Source: Flavobacterium selenitireducens
GTDB lineage: Bacteria; Bacteroidota; Bacteroidia; Flavobacteriales; Flavobacteriaceae
Assembly: GCF_014748335.1 (NCBI RefSeq)
Contig: NZ_JAAVIY010000002.1
Span: forward strand, 412,840-476,839
Reading direction: 5' to 3'
Length of the DNA: 64,000 nucleotides
Shown: piece after piece, positions 31,994-40,904 of the stretch
How the letters are laid out: every line of letters starts with the position of its first letter
Numbering within the stretch: position 1 is the first letter of the stretch
The notes under the pieces: model-generated
Told to the model about the DNA's origin: nothing
Seen by the model: the letters and a program-made list of their open reading frames with translations, nothing else
The model's database searches: none
Made by a program: the position numbers and the translations under genes

Positions 31994-34258
31994 ATGAAGA
32001 ATTTCAAGAATTCCATTTTTTACATCGTCACCATCGGCGGTTTGGGAGCGCTGATGTATTGGATCATCGCCCAAGGCAAGCACCTCGAAAACGGACGCAA
32101 TGTCGTGTTGCCGTCGGTAAAAGACCAATGGAGCCAGTTCCTGGATTCGATGGTGCACAACCTTTCGCACCCGTTGGCGTTGCTGCTTTGCCAGGTCATC
32201 ACGATTATTTTGGTGGCCCGGGTCTTCGGATGGTTTTTCCGCAAGATCGGCCAGCCTACGGTAATCGGTGAGATGATTGCCGGAATCGTGCTCGGGCCAT
32301 CACTCGTAGGATTGTATTTTCCTGAATATTCGGGCATGTTGTTTCCGAAGGAATCGCTCGGAAATCTGCAGTTCCTAAGCCAAATCGGACTCATTTTCTT
32401 CATGTTCGTCGTCGGCATGGAACTCGACCTCAAAGCCTTGCGCAACAAAGCGAACGACGCCGTGGTAATTTCCCACGCGAGCATCATATTTCCGTTCACG
32501 CTAGGCGTTGGCTTGTCGTATTTCATCTACGAGGCCTACGCGCCCGAATCGGTTGAATTCCTGTCGTTTTCACTGTTTTTGGGAATCGCGATGAGCATCA
32601 CGGCTTTCCCGGTTTTGGCCAGGATCGTGCAGGAGCGCAACATCCACAAGACAAAATTGGGCGCAATCGTCATTACCTGCGCCGCCGCCGACGATATTAC
32701 CGCCTGGTGCATTCTCGCGACGGTGATCGCCATCGTAAAAGCCGGATCGTTCGTGAGTTCGCTTTACGTGATCGGAATGGCGATCGTGTATGTGATCCTG
32801 ATGCTCAACGTTGTACGTCCGTTTCTCAAGCGTGTGGCCGAACTCAAAAATTCGCGTTCTAGCTTGAGCAAACCGGTCGTCGCCATTTTCCTGCTGACGC
32901 TCATCATTTCGTCTTATGTTTCGGAAATCATCGGGATCCACGCGCTTTTCGGTGCGTTCATGGCCGGCGCGATCATGCCTGACAATACGCGTTTCCGCAG
33001 CATTTTGATTGAAAAAGTCGAAGATGTTTCGGTGATTTTATTATTGCCGTTATTTTTTGTTTTTACGGGATTGAGAACCCAAATCGGGCTCATCGACCGT
33101 CCGGAATTGTTCCAGGTCATGGCTTGGGTCATCGTCGTGGCCGTTACCGGAAAATTCATCGGAAGTGCCCTTGCGGCCAAATTCGTCGGCCAAAGCTGGC
33201 GTGACAGTTTGACCATCGGCGCTTTGATGAACACGCGCGGCCTTATGGAACTTGTCGTACTCAACATCGGATACGACCTAGGCGTGCTTTCGACGGAAAT
33301 CTTTACGATCATGGTCATCATGGCCATCGTCACAACCTTTATGACGGGCCCGGCGCTTGATCTGATCAATTGGATTTTTAAATCGAATACGACAATAATC
33401 CCCGAACAGATCAAACTTGACGATCGCTACAAGATCCTGGTGTCTTTCGGAAATCCGAGAAGGGGAAAATCGTTGATGCGGCTGGCGAACAGTTTCCTCA
33501 GGAAGGAAGCCGATCCTTGCGCGGTGACGGCGTTGCATATGACGTTGAGCAATGAACTCCACACTTTTGACCTCGAGGAACACGAAAGACGGATGTTCGC
33601 GCCCGTCGTAGCCGAAGCCGAACAGCTCGACCAACAGGTACTGACATTGTTCAAAGCCTCGAACGACATCGACAGCGATATTGTCGAAATTGCCAACAAG
33701 GGCGAATATGATTTGCTGCTCGTTGGGTTGGGACGCTCTATATTTGAAGGTTCGCTTCTGGGTAAATTGCTCGGATTTACCACGAGAATCGTCAATCCGG
33801 ACCGTCTTATCGACAAGTTCATCGGGAAAGAAGGGCTTTTCGAAAATTCGCCTTTCGGGGAACGCATGCGACAAATCACGACGCGTACCAAAATGCCGGT
33901 GGGAATTCTCGTCGATAAAAATCTCGTGGGGCTCAATAAGATTTTCATGCCGCTTTTCAGTGCTGAGGATGGTTTTCTGTCGGAATTCGCCCAAAAACTC
34001 ATTTACAACAACGACGCCTCGGTTTCAATCATGGAAAATGTCGATGAGGCGGGAGCTACCATTCCGAATGATGAACTAAGCGTGTTGCGCAAAAAATTTC
34101 CGGGCCAGGTCGAAACCGTTCTCGATCGCACGATGAAAAAGGAATTTCTCGACGACTTCGACATCATGCTCGTGAGCCTCGACAGCTGGAAAAGGCTCGT
34201 CGACTCGCAAAGTGTCTGGCTGTCGAACGTGCCGTCGGTGCTAATCATCAAGCCGTGA
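31994..34258 (+). CDS. CPA2-family cation:proton antiporter, paralogue 1
   Basis: A 754-residue monovalent cation/proton antiporter of the KefB/NapA type. An N-terminal TM anchor is followed by the exchanger domain (about 55-460; GQPTVIGEMIAGIVLGPSL, FFMFVVGMELDLKALR, and TCAAADDITAWCILA with the paired aspartates of the ion site). A cytosolic C-terminal region (about 480-754) has two USP-like halves (FGNPRRGKSLMRLANSF; YDLLLVGLGRSIFEGSLLG). It likely exports K+ or Na+ for protons. The stop overlaps the kinase gene by 4 nt. It shares about two thirds identity by eye with the paralogue at 35958. Confidence 0.93.
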   Translation: MKNFKNSIFYIVTIGGLGALMYWIIAQGKHLENGRNVVLPSVKDQWSQFLDSMVHNLSHPLALLLCQVITIILVARVFGWFFRKIGQPTVIGEMIAGIVLGPSLVGLYFPEYSGMLFPKESLGNLQFLSQIGLIFFMFVVGMELDLKALRNKANDAVVISHASIIFPFTLGVGLSYFIYEAYAPESVEFLSFSLFLGIAMSITAFPVLARIVQERNIHKTKLGAIVITCAAADDITAWCILATVIAIVKAGSFVSSLYVIGMAIVYVILMLNVVRPFLKRVAELKNSRSSLSKPVVAIFLLTLIISSYVSEIIGIHALFGAFMAGAIMPDNTRFRSILIEKVEDVSVILLLPLFFVFTGLRTQIGLIDRPELFQVMAWVIVVAVTGKFIGSALAAKFVGQSWRDSLTIGALMNTRGLMELVVLNIGYDLGVLSTEIFTIMVIMAIVTTFMTGPALDLINWIFKSNTTIIPEQIKLDDRYKILVSFGNPRRGKSLMRLANSFLRKEADPCAVTALHMTLSNELHTFDLEEHERRMFAPVVAEAEQLDQQVLTLFKASNDIDSDIVEIANKGEYDLLLVGLGRSIFEGSLLGKLLGFTTRIVNPDRLIDKFIGKEGLFENSPFGERMRQITTRTKMPVGILVDKNLVGLNKIFMPLFSAEDGFLSEFAQKLIYNNDASVSIMENVDEAGATIPNDELSVLRKKFPGQVETVLDRTMKKEFLDDFDIMLVSLDSWKRLVDSQSVWLSNVPSVLIIKP

Positions 34259-34989
34259 CCTGGGAAATCGCAGTGATAGTGTTGCTGTTGGGTGCCGTAA
34301 TTTTTTTGGGCGTCCGATTGTTTGCGGTAACCAAGTCGCAAAAAGTTTCGGAGCAACGCTTCGGACAGTTGGAGAGCAAAGTCGAAGATCTTCAATTGGA
34401 GACGTTGGAGTCCAAACTCAATCCGCACCTGTTCAAAAACATACTGAATTCGATACAATCGCATGCCTACCAAACCTATTTCGCGCTTGACAAACTCGCC
34501 AATGTGCTCGACTATATTTTATACGAAAGCCGCAAGAAGTTCGTGTCGCCTAAAGAGGAAATTGATTTTGCGCTGAGTCTCGTCGAAATCAATAAAATCA
34601 AGGTAAGTCCGCTGTTTGATTTACGGGTCAAGACAAAAATCGACGAGTCGGACGCGGATTATAACAACGAAAAACTGGCGCCGCTGGTTGTGACCGATCT
34701 CATCGAAAACGCCTTTAAACACGCCGACCTCCAAAATCCGGATTCGTTTATTTCAGTCGTTTTCGAGTTCTCGCGCGGCACATTGTCGCTAACGGTTTCC
34801 AATAAGATTTCCGAAAAGAAGGCGCTGCAAAAGGAGAAGTCGGGGATTGGTGTGAACGCTCTCGAAAAGCGACTTTCCATAGTGTACAAAGAACGCTTCA
34901 AACTCGAGCGTTTCATAGAAAATCAAGTTTATACGGCCCATCTCAAAATCGATCTTCGTGGATTCAAAACTCAGATGCATACTGCTTGA
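34255..34989 (+). CDS. LytS-type sensor histidine kinase without a sensor domain
   Basis: A 244-residue histidine kinase. One TM helix (about 5-22, VIVLLLGAVIFLG) is followed by a short coiled coil, the phospho-acceptor H58 in KLNPHLFKNILNSIQSH, the N box DLIENAFKHAD and the G box GIGVNALEKRL. There is no periplasmic or PAS/GAF sensor. It starts at GTG 34255, overlapping the antiporter TGA (GTGA), so translation is coupled. Its partner regulator overlaps by 32 nt. The lack of a sensor and the fixed linkage suggest that the antiporter supplies the signal. Confidence 0.9.
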   Translation: MTWEIAVIVLLLGAVIFLGVRLFAVTKSQKVSEQRFGQLESKVEDLQLETLESKLNPHLFKNILNSIQSHAYQTYFALDKLANVLDYILYESRKKFVSPKEEIDFALSLVEINKIKVSPLFDLRVKTKIDESDADYNNEKLAPLVVTDLIENAFKHADLQNPDSFISVVFEFSRGTLSLTVSNKISEKKALQKEKSGIGVNALEKRLSIVYKERFKLERFIENQVYTAHLKIDLRGFKTQMHTA

Positions 34990-35677
34990 CGATGAGCTTC
35001 CCGGCTTGGCACTCCTGAAAATATTGTGCGGACAGATTTCTGAGATCGAGGTCGTCAAAGCCTTCAACGATCCTGAAAAGTTTTTATCCGAAAAGGAAAA
35101 CCTCGATTTCGATTTGTGCATCACCGATATCGAAATGCCCGGAATTTCGGGACTTAAGCTCGCATCGGCACTTAAGGGAAAACTCGTCATTTTTACCACC
35201 GCCTACAAGCACTACGCAACCGATGCGTTCGATTTGGAAGCCGTCGACTACATCGTGAAACCCGTGAAATCCGACCGTCTCGAAAAGGCGATCCACAAAG
35301 CGATCCAGCAATTCTCGAATAAGCGGGAAAAGCCGGCGTTCTTTCAGCCCATAACCGACAAAGGGCGTGCAATCTTGTATTTTCGTCGTATTTTACTCAT
35401 CGCGACCGCCGAAAAGGATTCACGGGACAAAACCGTTTTTCTCGACGATGGGAGTAAGCTTTTGCTTAAAAACATCAATTTCCAAACGCTGCTGCGACAG
35501 CTCCCGGAATCGGATTTTTGCCGTGTCAATAAACGGGAAATATTGGCCATTAGGGCGGTGCGCGTTTTTTCGGCCCAATCGATAGTGACTACGCTGAACG
35601 AGGAAAACGGAAATCCCAAAGTGGTTGTGCTCTCGGAAATATATAGGTCGGAATTTTCGACAAAGTTAAACGACTGA
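34958..35677 (+). CDS. LytTR-family response regulator
   Basis: A 239-residue regulator. The receiver domain (1-120) has D11 and D12, the phosphorylated D57 (ITDIEMPG), T80 and K101 (VKPVKSD). The C-terminal LytTR DNA-binding domain (about 135-235) has the usual FCRVNKREILAIRAV. The GTG start at 34958 lies inside the end of the kinase gene and gives the normal N-terminus LRCILLDDELPG. LytTR proteins bind pairs of short direct repeats. The repeats at 31909-31934 upstream of this operon are candidates. Confidence 0.92.
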   Translation: MDSKLRCILLDDELPGLALLKILCGQISEIEVVKAFNDPEKFLSEKENLDFDLCITDIEMPGISGLKLASALKGKLVIFTTAYKHYATDAFDLEAVDYIVKPVKSDRLEKAIHKAIQQFSNKREKPAFFQPITDKGRAILYFRRILLIATAEKDSRDKTVFLDDGSKLLLKNINFQTLLRQLPESDFCRVNKREILAIRAVRVFSAQSIVTTLNEENGNPKVVVLSEIYRSEFSTKLND

Positions 35678-35957
35678 GTTTGCCGGTTCGGAAACATTGC
35701 GCCCCACCCGCCACCCTAAATTTACGATTCACCCAAAATCACCCTTACAGATTTTCCTCCCAAAATGTTAAATTCTCCAAAACCAAGCCCAACGCTAACT
35801 AAACCCAAAAAGCCCCGTCCATTTCCCTTCCTCTCGCTAACAGCAAAACTTATTACAAATTTTCCCTATCCTGTTACATCCCACTCAAAATCGTCCAAAA
35901 CGCTGTTCCAAAATTTAAATCCGAACGCCATCTTTGCCGCGTCAAACAAGCATTAAA
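35678..35957 (+). terminator. G-depleted leader / candidate Rho-dependent terminator
   Basis: The plus strand from 35701 to 35880 holds about 12 G in 180 nt, while C is abundant. There is no hairpin terminator after the LytTR gene. The C>G bias fits a rut region separating the two-component operon from the second antiporter. A CATCTTTG sequence near 35930, one change from TAnnTTTG, may be the promoter -7 box of the second antiporter. Confidence 0.4.
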
Positions 35958-38228
35958 ATGGGAAAAATAAAAAACGCTTTGTTCTACGTAGGCATCATTG
36001 GCGGTTTCGGCGCGTTGATGTACTGGATTATCAGCAAAGGAAAACACCTTGAAGCGGGTCGGGAAATTTCAACCTCCGCATCGGAAACCGCTCACTGGGA
36101 CGATTTCGTGAACGCGATGGCACACAATCTTACACATCCGCTTGCGATCTTGCTGGCCCAGATCGTCACGATTATTTTCGTGGCACGTTTCTTCGGATGG
36201 GTAAGCCGCAAGATCGGCCAGCCGTCGGTCGTGGGAGAAATCATCGCCGGAGTAATCCTTGGGCCGTCACTGGTCGGGATGTATTGGCCGGAAATATCGG
36301 CTATGCTTTTTCCGAAGGAATCGCTCGGCAACCTTCAGTTTTTAAGCCAGATCGGACTGATTTTCTTCATGTTCGTCATCGGTATGGAACTCGACCTTAA
36401 AGTCTTGCGCAACAAAGCTCATGACGCGGTCGTCATCTCCCATGCAAGCATTATTTTCCCGTTCGCGTTAGGTGTCGGACTGGCGTATTTCATCTACGAA
36501 CGATTCGCACCTGAGGGCATCGACTTCCTGTCATTCGCTTTATTCACGGGCATTGCGATGAGCGTGACGGCATTTCCGGTTTTGGCCAGGATCGTACAGG
36601 AGCGCAACATCCATAAGACAAGATTGGGCGCGATCGCCATTACGTGCGCTGCCGCAGACGATATAACCGCCTGGTGCATTTTGGCGGCCGTGATTGCGAT
36701 CGTCAAAGCCGGGTCATTCGTGAGTGCTTTGTACATCATGGCTATGGCCATTATTTATGTGTTCCTGATGCTCAAAGTCGTGCGACCGTTCCTCAAACGG
36801 GTAGGCGATTTGAACTCGACGCGCGAAAGCCTCAGCAAACCGGTCGTTGCGATTTTCCTGCTGACGTTGATCATCTCGTCTTATGTGTCTGAAATCATCG
36901 GGATCCACGCGCTATTCGGCGCCTTCATGGCCGGTGTGATCATGCCCGAAAGCGGAAAATTCCGAAATATCTTTATCGAAAAGATCGAAGACGTCTCGGT
37001 TATCGTTCTACTTCCGTTGTTCTTCGTTTTTACCGGTTTGCGTACCGAAATCGGGCTCCTGAACGATTCTTCGCTTTGGGCGACGTGCGGCTGGATCATT
37101 GCGGTCGCGGTCGGCGGGAAATTCCTTGGCAGTACGATCGCCGCTAAGTTCGTCGGACAAAATTGGAAAGACGCGCTTTCGATTGGCGCCCTGATGAACA
37201 CACGCGGCCTGATGGAACTCGTCGTGCTCAACATCGGATACGACCTGGGTGTGCTTACCACAGAAGTTTTCACGATGATGGTCTTGATGGCCCTGATTAC
37301 GACCTTCATGACCGGACCATCTCTCGATTTGATCAACTATATCTGGCGCAAGCCGAAGTCGATCGTCCCGGAGGAAATCGGGATGAAAGGCAAATACCGC
37401 ATCCTGATTTCATTCGCGAATTCCCAAAGCGGACGGACATTATTGCGATTGGCGAGCGCCCTGACCAAAAAACAAAGCAGCAACACGGGCGTAACGGCAC
37501 TTCACTTGTCGTTGAGCTCAGAAATGCACTCGTTCGAGCTTAAGGATTACGAAAAAAAGATGTTCGCACCAATTCTCGTCGAGTCCGAAATCCTCGAGCA
37601 ACCCGTAGCTACCGACTTTAAAGTCACGAACGACATCAACCACGATATCACTGCCCAGGCCAATCAAGGCGAGTACGATTTGTTGCTTATCGGATTGGGC
37701 CAATCCATATTCGAAGGCACGCTTCTGGGCAAAGTGCTGGGCTTTACCACGCAAATCATCAACCCAGACCGCCTCATCGACAAGTTTATCGGAAAAGAAG
37801 GCCTGTTCGAGAATTCGCCTTTCGACGACCGGACGCGCCATATCGTGTTATCGGCAAAAATGCCCGTCGGAATCTTTCTCGACAAGAAAAACGAGGAGTT
37901 CAACCGTATTTTTCTGCCGGTTTTCTCGCCCGAAGACGACTTCCTTGTCGAATACGCCCAGAAGTTCATCCACAACAATGCATCCCAGGTTACGGTAATG
38001 GATGCCACCGGCGATTCCAAAAACACGACGGAAATGCGTGAAAAGGTGAGACACATCGAGCAGATCGCACCCAACCACATCGCCATGCGTTCGGATAAAG
38101 TCATCAACAAAGAATTTTTGCAAGACCAGGATTTGATGCTGGTCAGCCTCGAAAGCTGGAAAAAACTCGTGGATTCGCACAGCGTCTGGCTTACCGACAC
38201 GCCATCGGTACTCATCATCAAACCGTAA
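35958..38228 (+). CDS. CPA2-family cation:proton antiporter, paralogue 2
   Basis: A 756-residue antiporter with the same domain order as the one at 31994: TM anchor, exchanger domain (GQPSVVGEIIAGVILGPSL; FFMFVIGMELDLKVLR; TCAAADDITAWCILA), and a cytosolic tail with two USP-like halves (FANSQSGRTLLRLASAL; YDLLLIGLGQSIFEGTLLG). Many stretches are identical to the first copy. The two clearly arose by tandem duplication, with the kinase and regulator genes now between them. The tails diverge most. The ATG at 35958 matches the paralogue's start. A small exported protein gene follows after 3 nt. Confidence 0.93.
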   Translation: MGKIKNALFYVGIIGGFGALMYWIISKGKHLEAGREISTSASETAHWDDFVNAMAHNLTHPLAILLAQIVTIIFVARFFGWVSRKIGQPSVVGEIIAGVILGPSLVGMYWPEISAMLFPKESLGNLQFLSQIGLIFFMFVIGMELDLKVLRNKAHDAVVISHASIIFPFALGVGLAYFIYERFAPEGIDFLSFALFTGIAMSVTAFPVLARIVQERNIHKTRLGAIAITCAAADDITAWCILAAVIAIVKAGSFVSALYIMAMAIIYVFLMLKVVRPFLKRVGDLNSTRESLSKPVVAIFLLTLIISSYVSEIIGIHALFGAFMAGVIMPESGKFRNIFIEKIEDVSVIVLLPLFFVFTGLRTEIGLLNDSSLWATCGWIIAVAVGGKFLGSTIAAKFVGQNWKDALSIGALMNTRGLMELVVLNIGYDLGVLTTEVFTMMVLMALITTFMTGPSLDLINYIWRKPKSIVPEEIGMKGKYRILISFANSQSGRTLLRLASALTKKQSSNTGVTALHLSLSSEMHSFELKDYEKKMFAPILVESEILEQPVATDFKVTNDINHDITAQANQGEYDLLLIGLGQSIFEGTLLGKVLGFTTQIINPDRLIDKFIGKEGLFENSPFDDRTRHIVLSAKMPVGIFLDKKNEEFNRIFLPVFSPEDDFLVEYAQKFIHNNASQVTVMDATGDSKNTTEMREKVRHIEQIAPNHIAMRSDKVINKEFLQDQDLMLVSLESWKKLVDSHSVWLTDTPSVLIIKP

Positions 38229-38231
38229 ACA

Positions 38232-38621
38232 ATGAACAAACGACTAGTTTTCGGAGCGCTCCTCTCAGGATTGCTCGGCACTTTCCATGCGTTTTCCCAA
38301 ACAACCGAAATGCCTGAGCCGCACGTAAAAACCGAAAAAAAATTCGAATACGGCCTCGACGGAATGGTCGGTGTGTCGGCGGGCGAAAGAACTGTCGGGA
38401 TCAATGTAGGAGGCCCGAGTTTCAAGGTGCGCCTGTGCGAATTCAAGATTGGCGTGGCCGCGATGCCGTCGCTATTCATCCGTAATGACAAAGCGGTGCC
38501 TCGCCTTGCCGTCGGTCCCGTCGCGGAATACAAGCATTGGATGCTGATCGTTCCCTATTACGGGTACGACGAAAGCGACCGGCAAATCTGGACGTTCGGG
38601 ATCGGATACAAATTCTTTTAA
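38232..38621 (+). CDS. Small exported protein, barrel-like
   Basis: A 129-residue protein with a signal peptide (about 1-22, MNKRLVFGALLSGLLGTFHA). The mature part has alternating strands and ends WTFGIGYKFF, the C-terminal aromatic signature of outer-membrane strands. At about 105 mature residues it is short for a full barrel. It starts 3 nt after the second antiporter and is presumably co-transcribed. I do not recognise the family. Confidence 0.65.
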   Translation: MNKRLVFGALLSGLLGTFHAFSQTTEMPEPHVKTEKKFEYGLDGMVGVSAGERTVGINVGGPSFKVRLCEFKIGVAAMPSLFIRNDKAVPRLAVGPVAEYKHWMLIVPYYGYDESDRQIWTFGIGYKFF

Positions 38622-38624
38622 AAG

Positions 38625-40859
38625 TCAGATCCCGAGGTTGAGCGTAAAGGTCAGCTTGATGGCGATGTTGTCTTCGAGATCGGGCATTGAGTAGGTTCCG
38701 TATCTGTAAAATCCGGAAATTCCCAGACCGCTGTAAATTTGGTTGACTTCGAGCCCTGATTCGAAAAAGCCTTTGTCGAGCGTTTTGTAATCGAATCCGC
38801 TGTGTTGCTCGCGGTTTTCCATGCTTCCGAAAGCACCACGCGTCACGACTGTAAAGAACGGGCGTACTTTTTTCACGATAGTCACGCGAGGCGAGGAATG
38901 CTTGAGTTGGAGCATCGCGTACCGGCTCGTAAAAAACTCGTTGTAGAACATGGTCTCAAAACTGTTTTTACCGGAAAATGTGATGCGCTGCTGGATGTGA
39001 TCTTTTACCGGGTTGTTCGGCGTCATGCTGTATAAATGCGTCAGCGGAACATTCCCGTAGGCCCATCCGCCCTGGAGCAAAGCCGAGAACTTTTGTCCGT
39101 CGAGGAATGGCTTTTCGTAATCGATACGGGCGTCGACCTTGCCGAAACTGAAATCGTTATCGGTAAATTTCGGCATCGCCTGGGTAAACTGGAACGTAAA
39201 TTTCGGGAAGCGTTTCTCGGTTTCGATACGCGAATCAGGTGTTTGCAGATAACTCGAAAACGGGTTCCACTGAATGCCGACCGAAGCCAGCGTCAGGTTA
39301 AACTCTTCATACGATTTCCCGCGGTAGTTGAACGAATAGTTGAATCGCGGCTCGATATGGCTGTAAGTCAGTTGCCAGACGCTTTCCGTTTTCGGGATGA
39401 TACGCGTCTCGATATAGCCGCGCCAGGTTTTGTGATTATAGAAAGTCGTGATGTTGATCGGGCGGGCATCATAAATCCGAAACGGCCGCCTGTCTGTCTC
39501 GAAGCGCGTCGAGGCGATTTCCTGGAGATCGTCCGTGAACGAAGCCCCGATCCAGCTTCCGGTGTAATTCCCGAGTCGAACCGCCGCTCCTAGGCTGTAT
39601 TTCCATCGCCCGTCTTTTGTTCCGTAAGCCGCATAGCCGTTGAGGCGGTATTTTTCTGAAAATTTGTCGTTGGTCATCCCGCCAAGCCCGAGCCGGAAAC
39701 CTTCGTGGTTGTTTATCGCCGCCAGATATCGCAATCCGAGGTCGAACGAGCCGATGGGAATATAACCGTTGAGAAATTTGCGAGCGAGTCTTAGCCGGCT
39801 TTCGATTTTCTCAGATCGCGAGATGCTGTCGAGCCCGAGATACGTCCGCTCGTCTCGTGGCGAAAGCGGCTCGATCCGGTGGGCGTTCCAAAATGCTTCG
39901 TCCCGGTTCACGGCGGCTTTCGTGATTTCGGAAGACACGGCAATGTGCCGGATTTCGATCGGAATGTTGAATTCGGCATTTGAAAACCACGTCTGGGACA
40001 ACACATACGACTTATCGGATGCATACCGTTTGCGGTCGATGCGCTCGTTTTCCGGATCGAATTCGAGCGTCGTGCCCAAGATATTGATGTTGGAATCGCT
40101 ACGGCCTTTCGCGATTTTAAACACGGTTTCGGATGGCATCCATATCCCGCTTTGAGGATAGAATATAAAACTGTGGATCGCCTTGACGGAAAGCACGCCT
40201 AAGGAACCCATTTCGGCTTTGGCTACGGCGAAATTCTCCAGGTCGATCCAGAGCACGCCGAACAGTCCTCCTCCGCGGAACTTGCGCTTTGCCTTGAACG
40301 CGATTTTGGCGGTTGTTCGCCCGTCGACTGTTTCCATTGCAACCCGTTCGAAGCTGTAGTTTTCAAGCGCATCTTCGCCCAGCGGACTGATGTATTTCGT
40401 CGTCAGCAATTCGTACCGTTTGTCGTAAACCGTGAACGAATGGAGTTTGACGCCCATGATTTCGTAAACGGGTTGGGAAAATCCGCCCATTTTAGCGCCC
40501 GTGATAGTTTCTTTCAGACGGTTTTCGGCAAATTCGTATCTCGAGGTTTTCTCGCTTTCAAACAGATGGTATTTGGTGATATAGTTCTTGAAATGGAAAT
40601 CGGAAGAGTCGATGCGCACAAAAATTGGCCGCGGCGTGTGTTTCCCGATGAATACCGAATCGATTCTCCCGGCGATCGAGTCCGGATTGGCCGTGATCAA
40701 CAATTTGTTGTAAGCTGAAATTCGAAACGATCGCAACGATGCCTCCGGGTTGTTCGCACCCTTTTTTTCTATGGCCTGCCTTATAATGTCAGAAGCGACG
40801 GGTTGAGCGCGGCAAATCGAGGCCAAAAATAAGAATGCGGTCAGGGCAAAGCGTTTCAT
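38625..40859 (-). CDS. DUF5686 outer-membrane protein
   Basis: A 744-residue exported protein of DUF5686. The signal peptide is 1-18 (MKRFALTAFLFLASICRAQ). The middle contains the family region around YELLTTKYISPLGEDALENY and FYPQSGIWMPSETVFKIAKG. The C-terminal half is a large predicted barrel ending DLEDNIAIKLTFTLNLGI. Many members begin with a carboxypeptidase-regulatory-like domain; here the signal peptide leads almost directly into the DUF5686 core (ASDIIRQAIEKKGANNPEAS), so that domain is absent. Role unknown; it may handle surface polysaccharide or protein. Convergent with the small exported gene, 3 nt apart. Confidence 0.85.
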   Translation of the reverse strand: MKRFALTAFLFLASICRAQPVASDIIRQAIEKKGANNPEASLRSFRISAYNKLLITANPDSIAGRIDSVFIGKHTPRPIFVRIDSSDFHFKNYITKYHLFESEKTSRYEFAENRLKETITGAKMGGFSQPVYEIMGVKLHSFTVYDKRYELLTTKYISPLGEDALENYSFERVAMETVDGRTTAKIAFKAKRKFRGGGLFGVLWIDLENFAVAKAEMGSLGVLSVKAIHSFIFYPQSGIWMPSETVFKIAKGRSDSNINILGTTLEFDPENERIDRKRYASDKSYVLSQTWFSNAEFNIPIEIRHIAVSSEITKAAVNRDEAFWNAHRIEPLSPRDERTYLGLDSISRSEKIESRLRLARKFLNGYIPIGSFDLGLRYLAAINNHEGFRLGLGGMTNDKFSEKYRLNGYAAYGTKDGRWKYSLGAAVRLGNYTGSWIGASFTDDLQEIASTRFETDRRPFRIYDARPINITTFYNHKTWRGYIETRIIPKTESVWQLTYSHIEPRFNYSFNYRGKSYEEFNLTLASVGIQWNPFSSYLQTPDSRIETEKRFPKFTFQFTQAMPKFTDNDFSFGKVDARIDYEKPFLDGQKFSALLQGGWAYGNVPLTHLYSMTPNNPVKDHIQQRITFSGKNSFETMFYNEFFTSRYAMLQLKHSSPRVTIVKKVRPFFTVVTRGAFGSMENREQHSGFDYKTLDKGFFESGLEVNQIYSGLGISGFYRYGTYSMPDLEDNIAIKLTFTLNLGI

Positions 40860-40904
40860 TGTTGCAAAGAAACGGGATTTTCGGATGCGTGCGGTTTCGA
40901 AACC

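Noticed and set aside
33278..33994. 238-codon minus-strand frame
   Set aside because: Antisense shadow of the first CPA2 antiporter gene.
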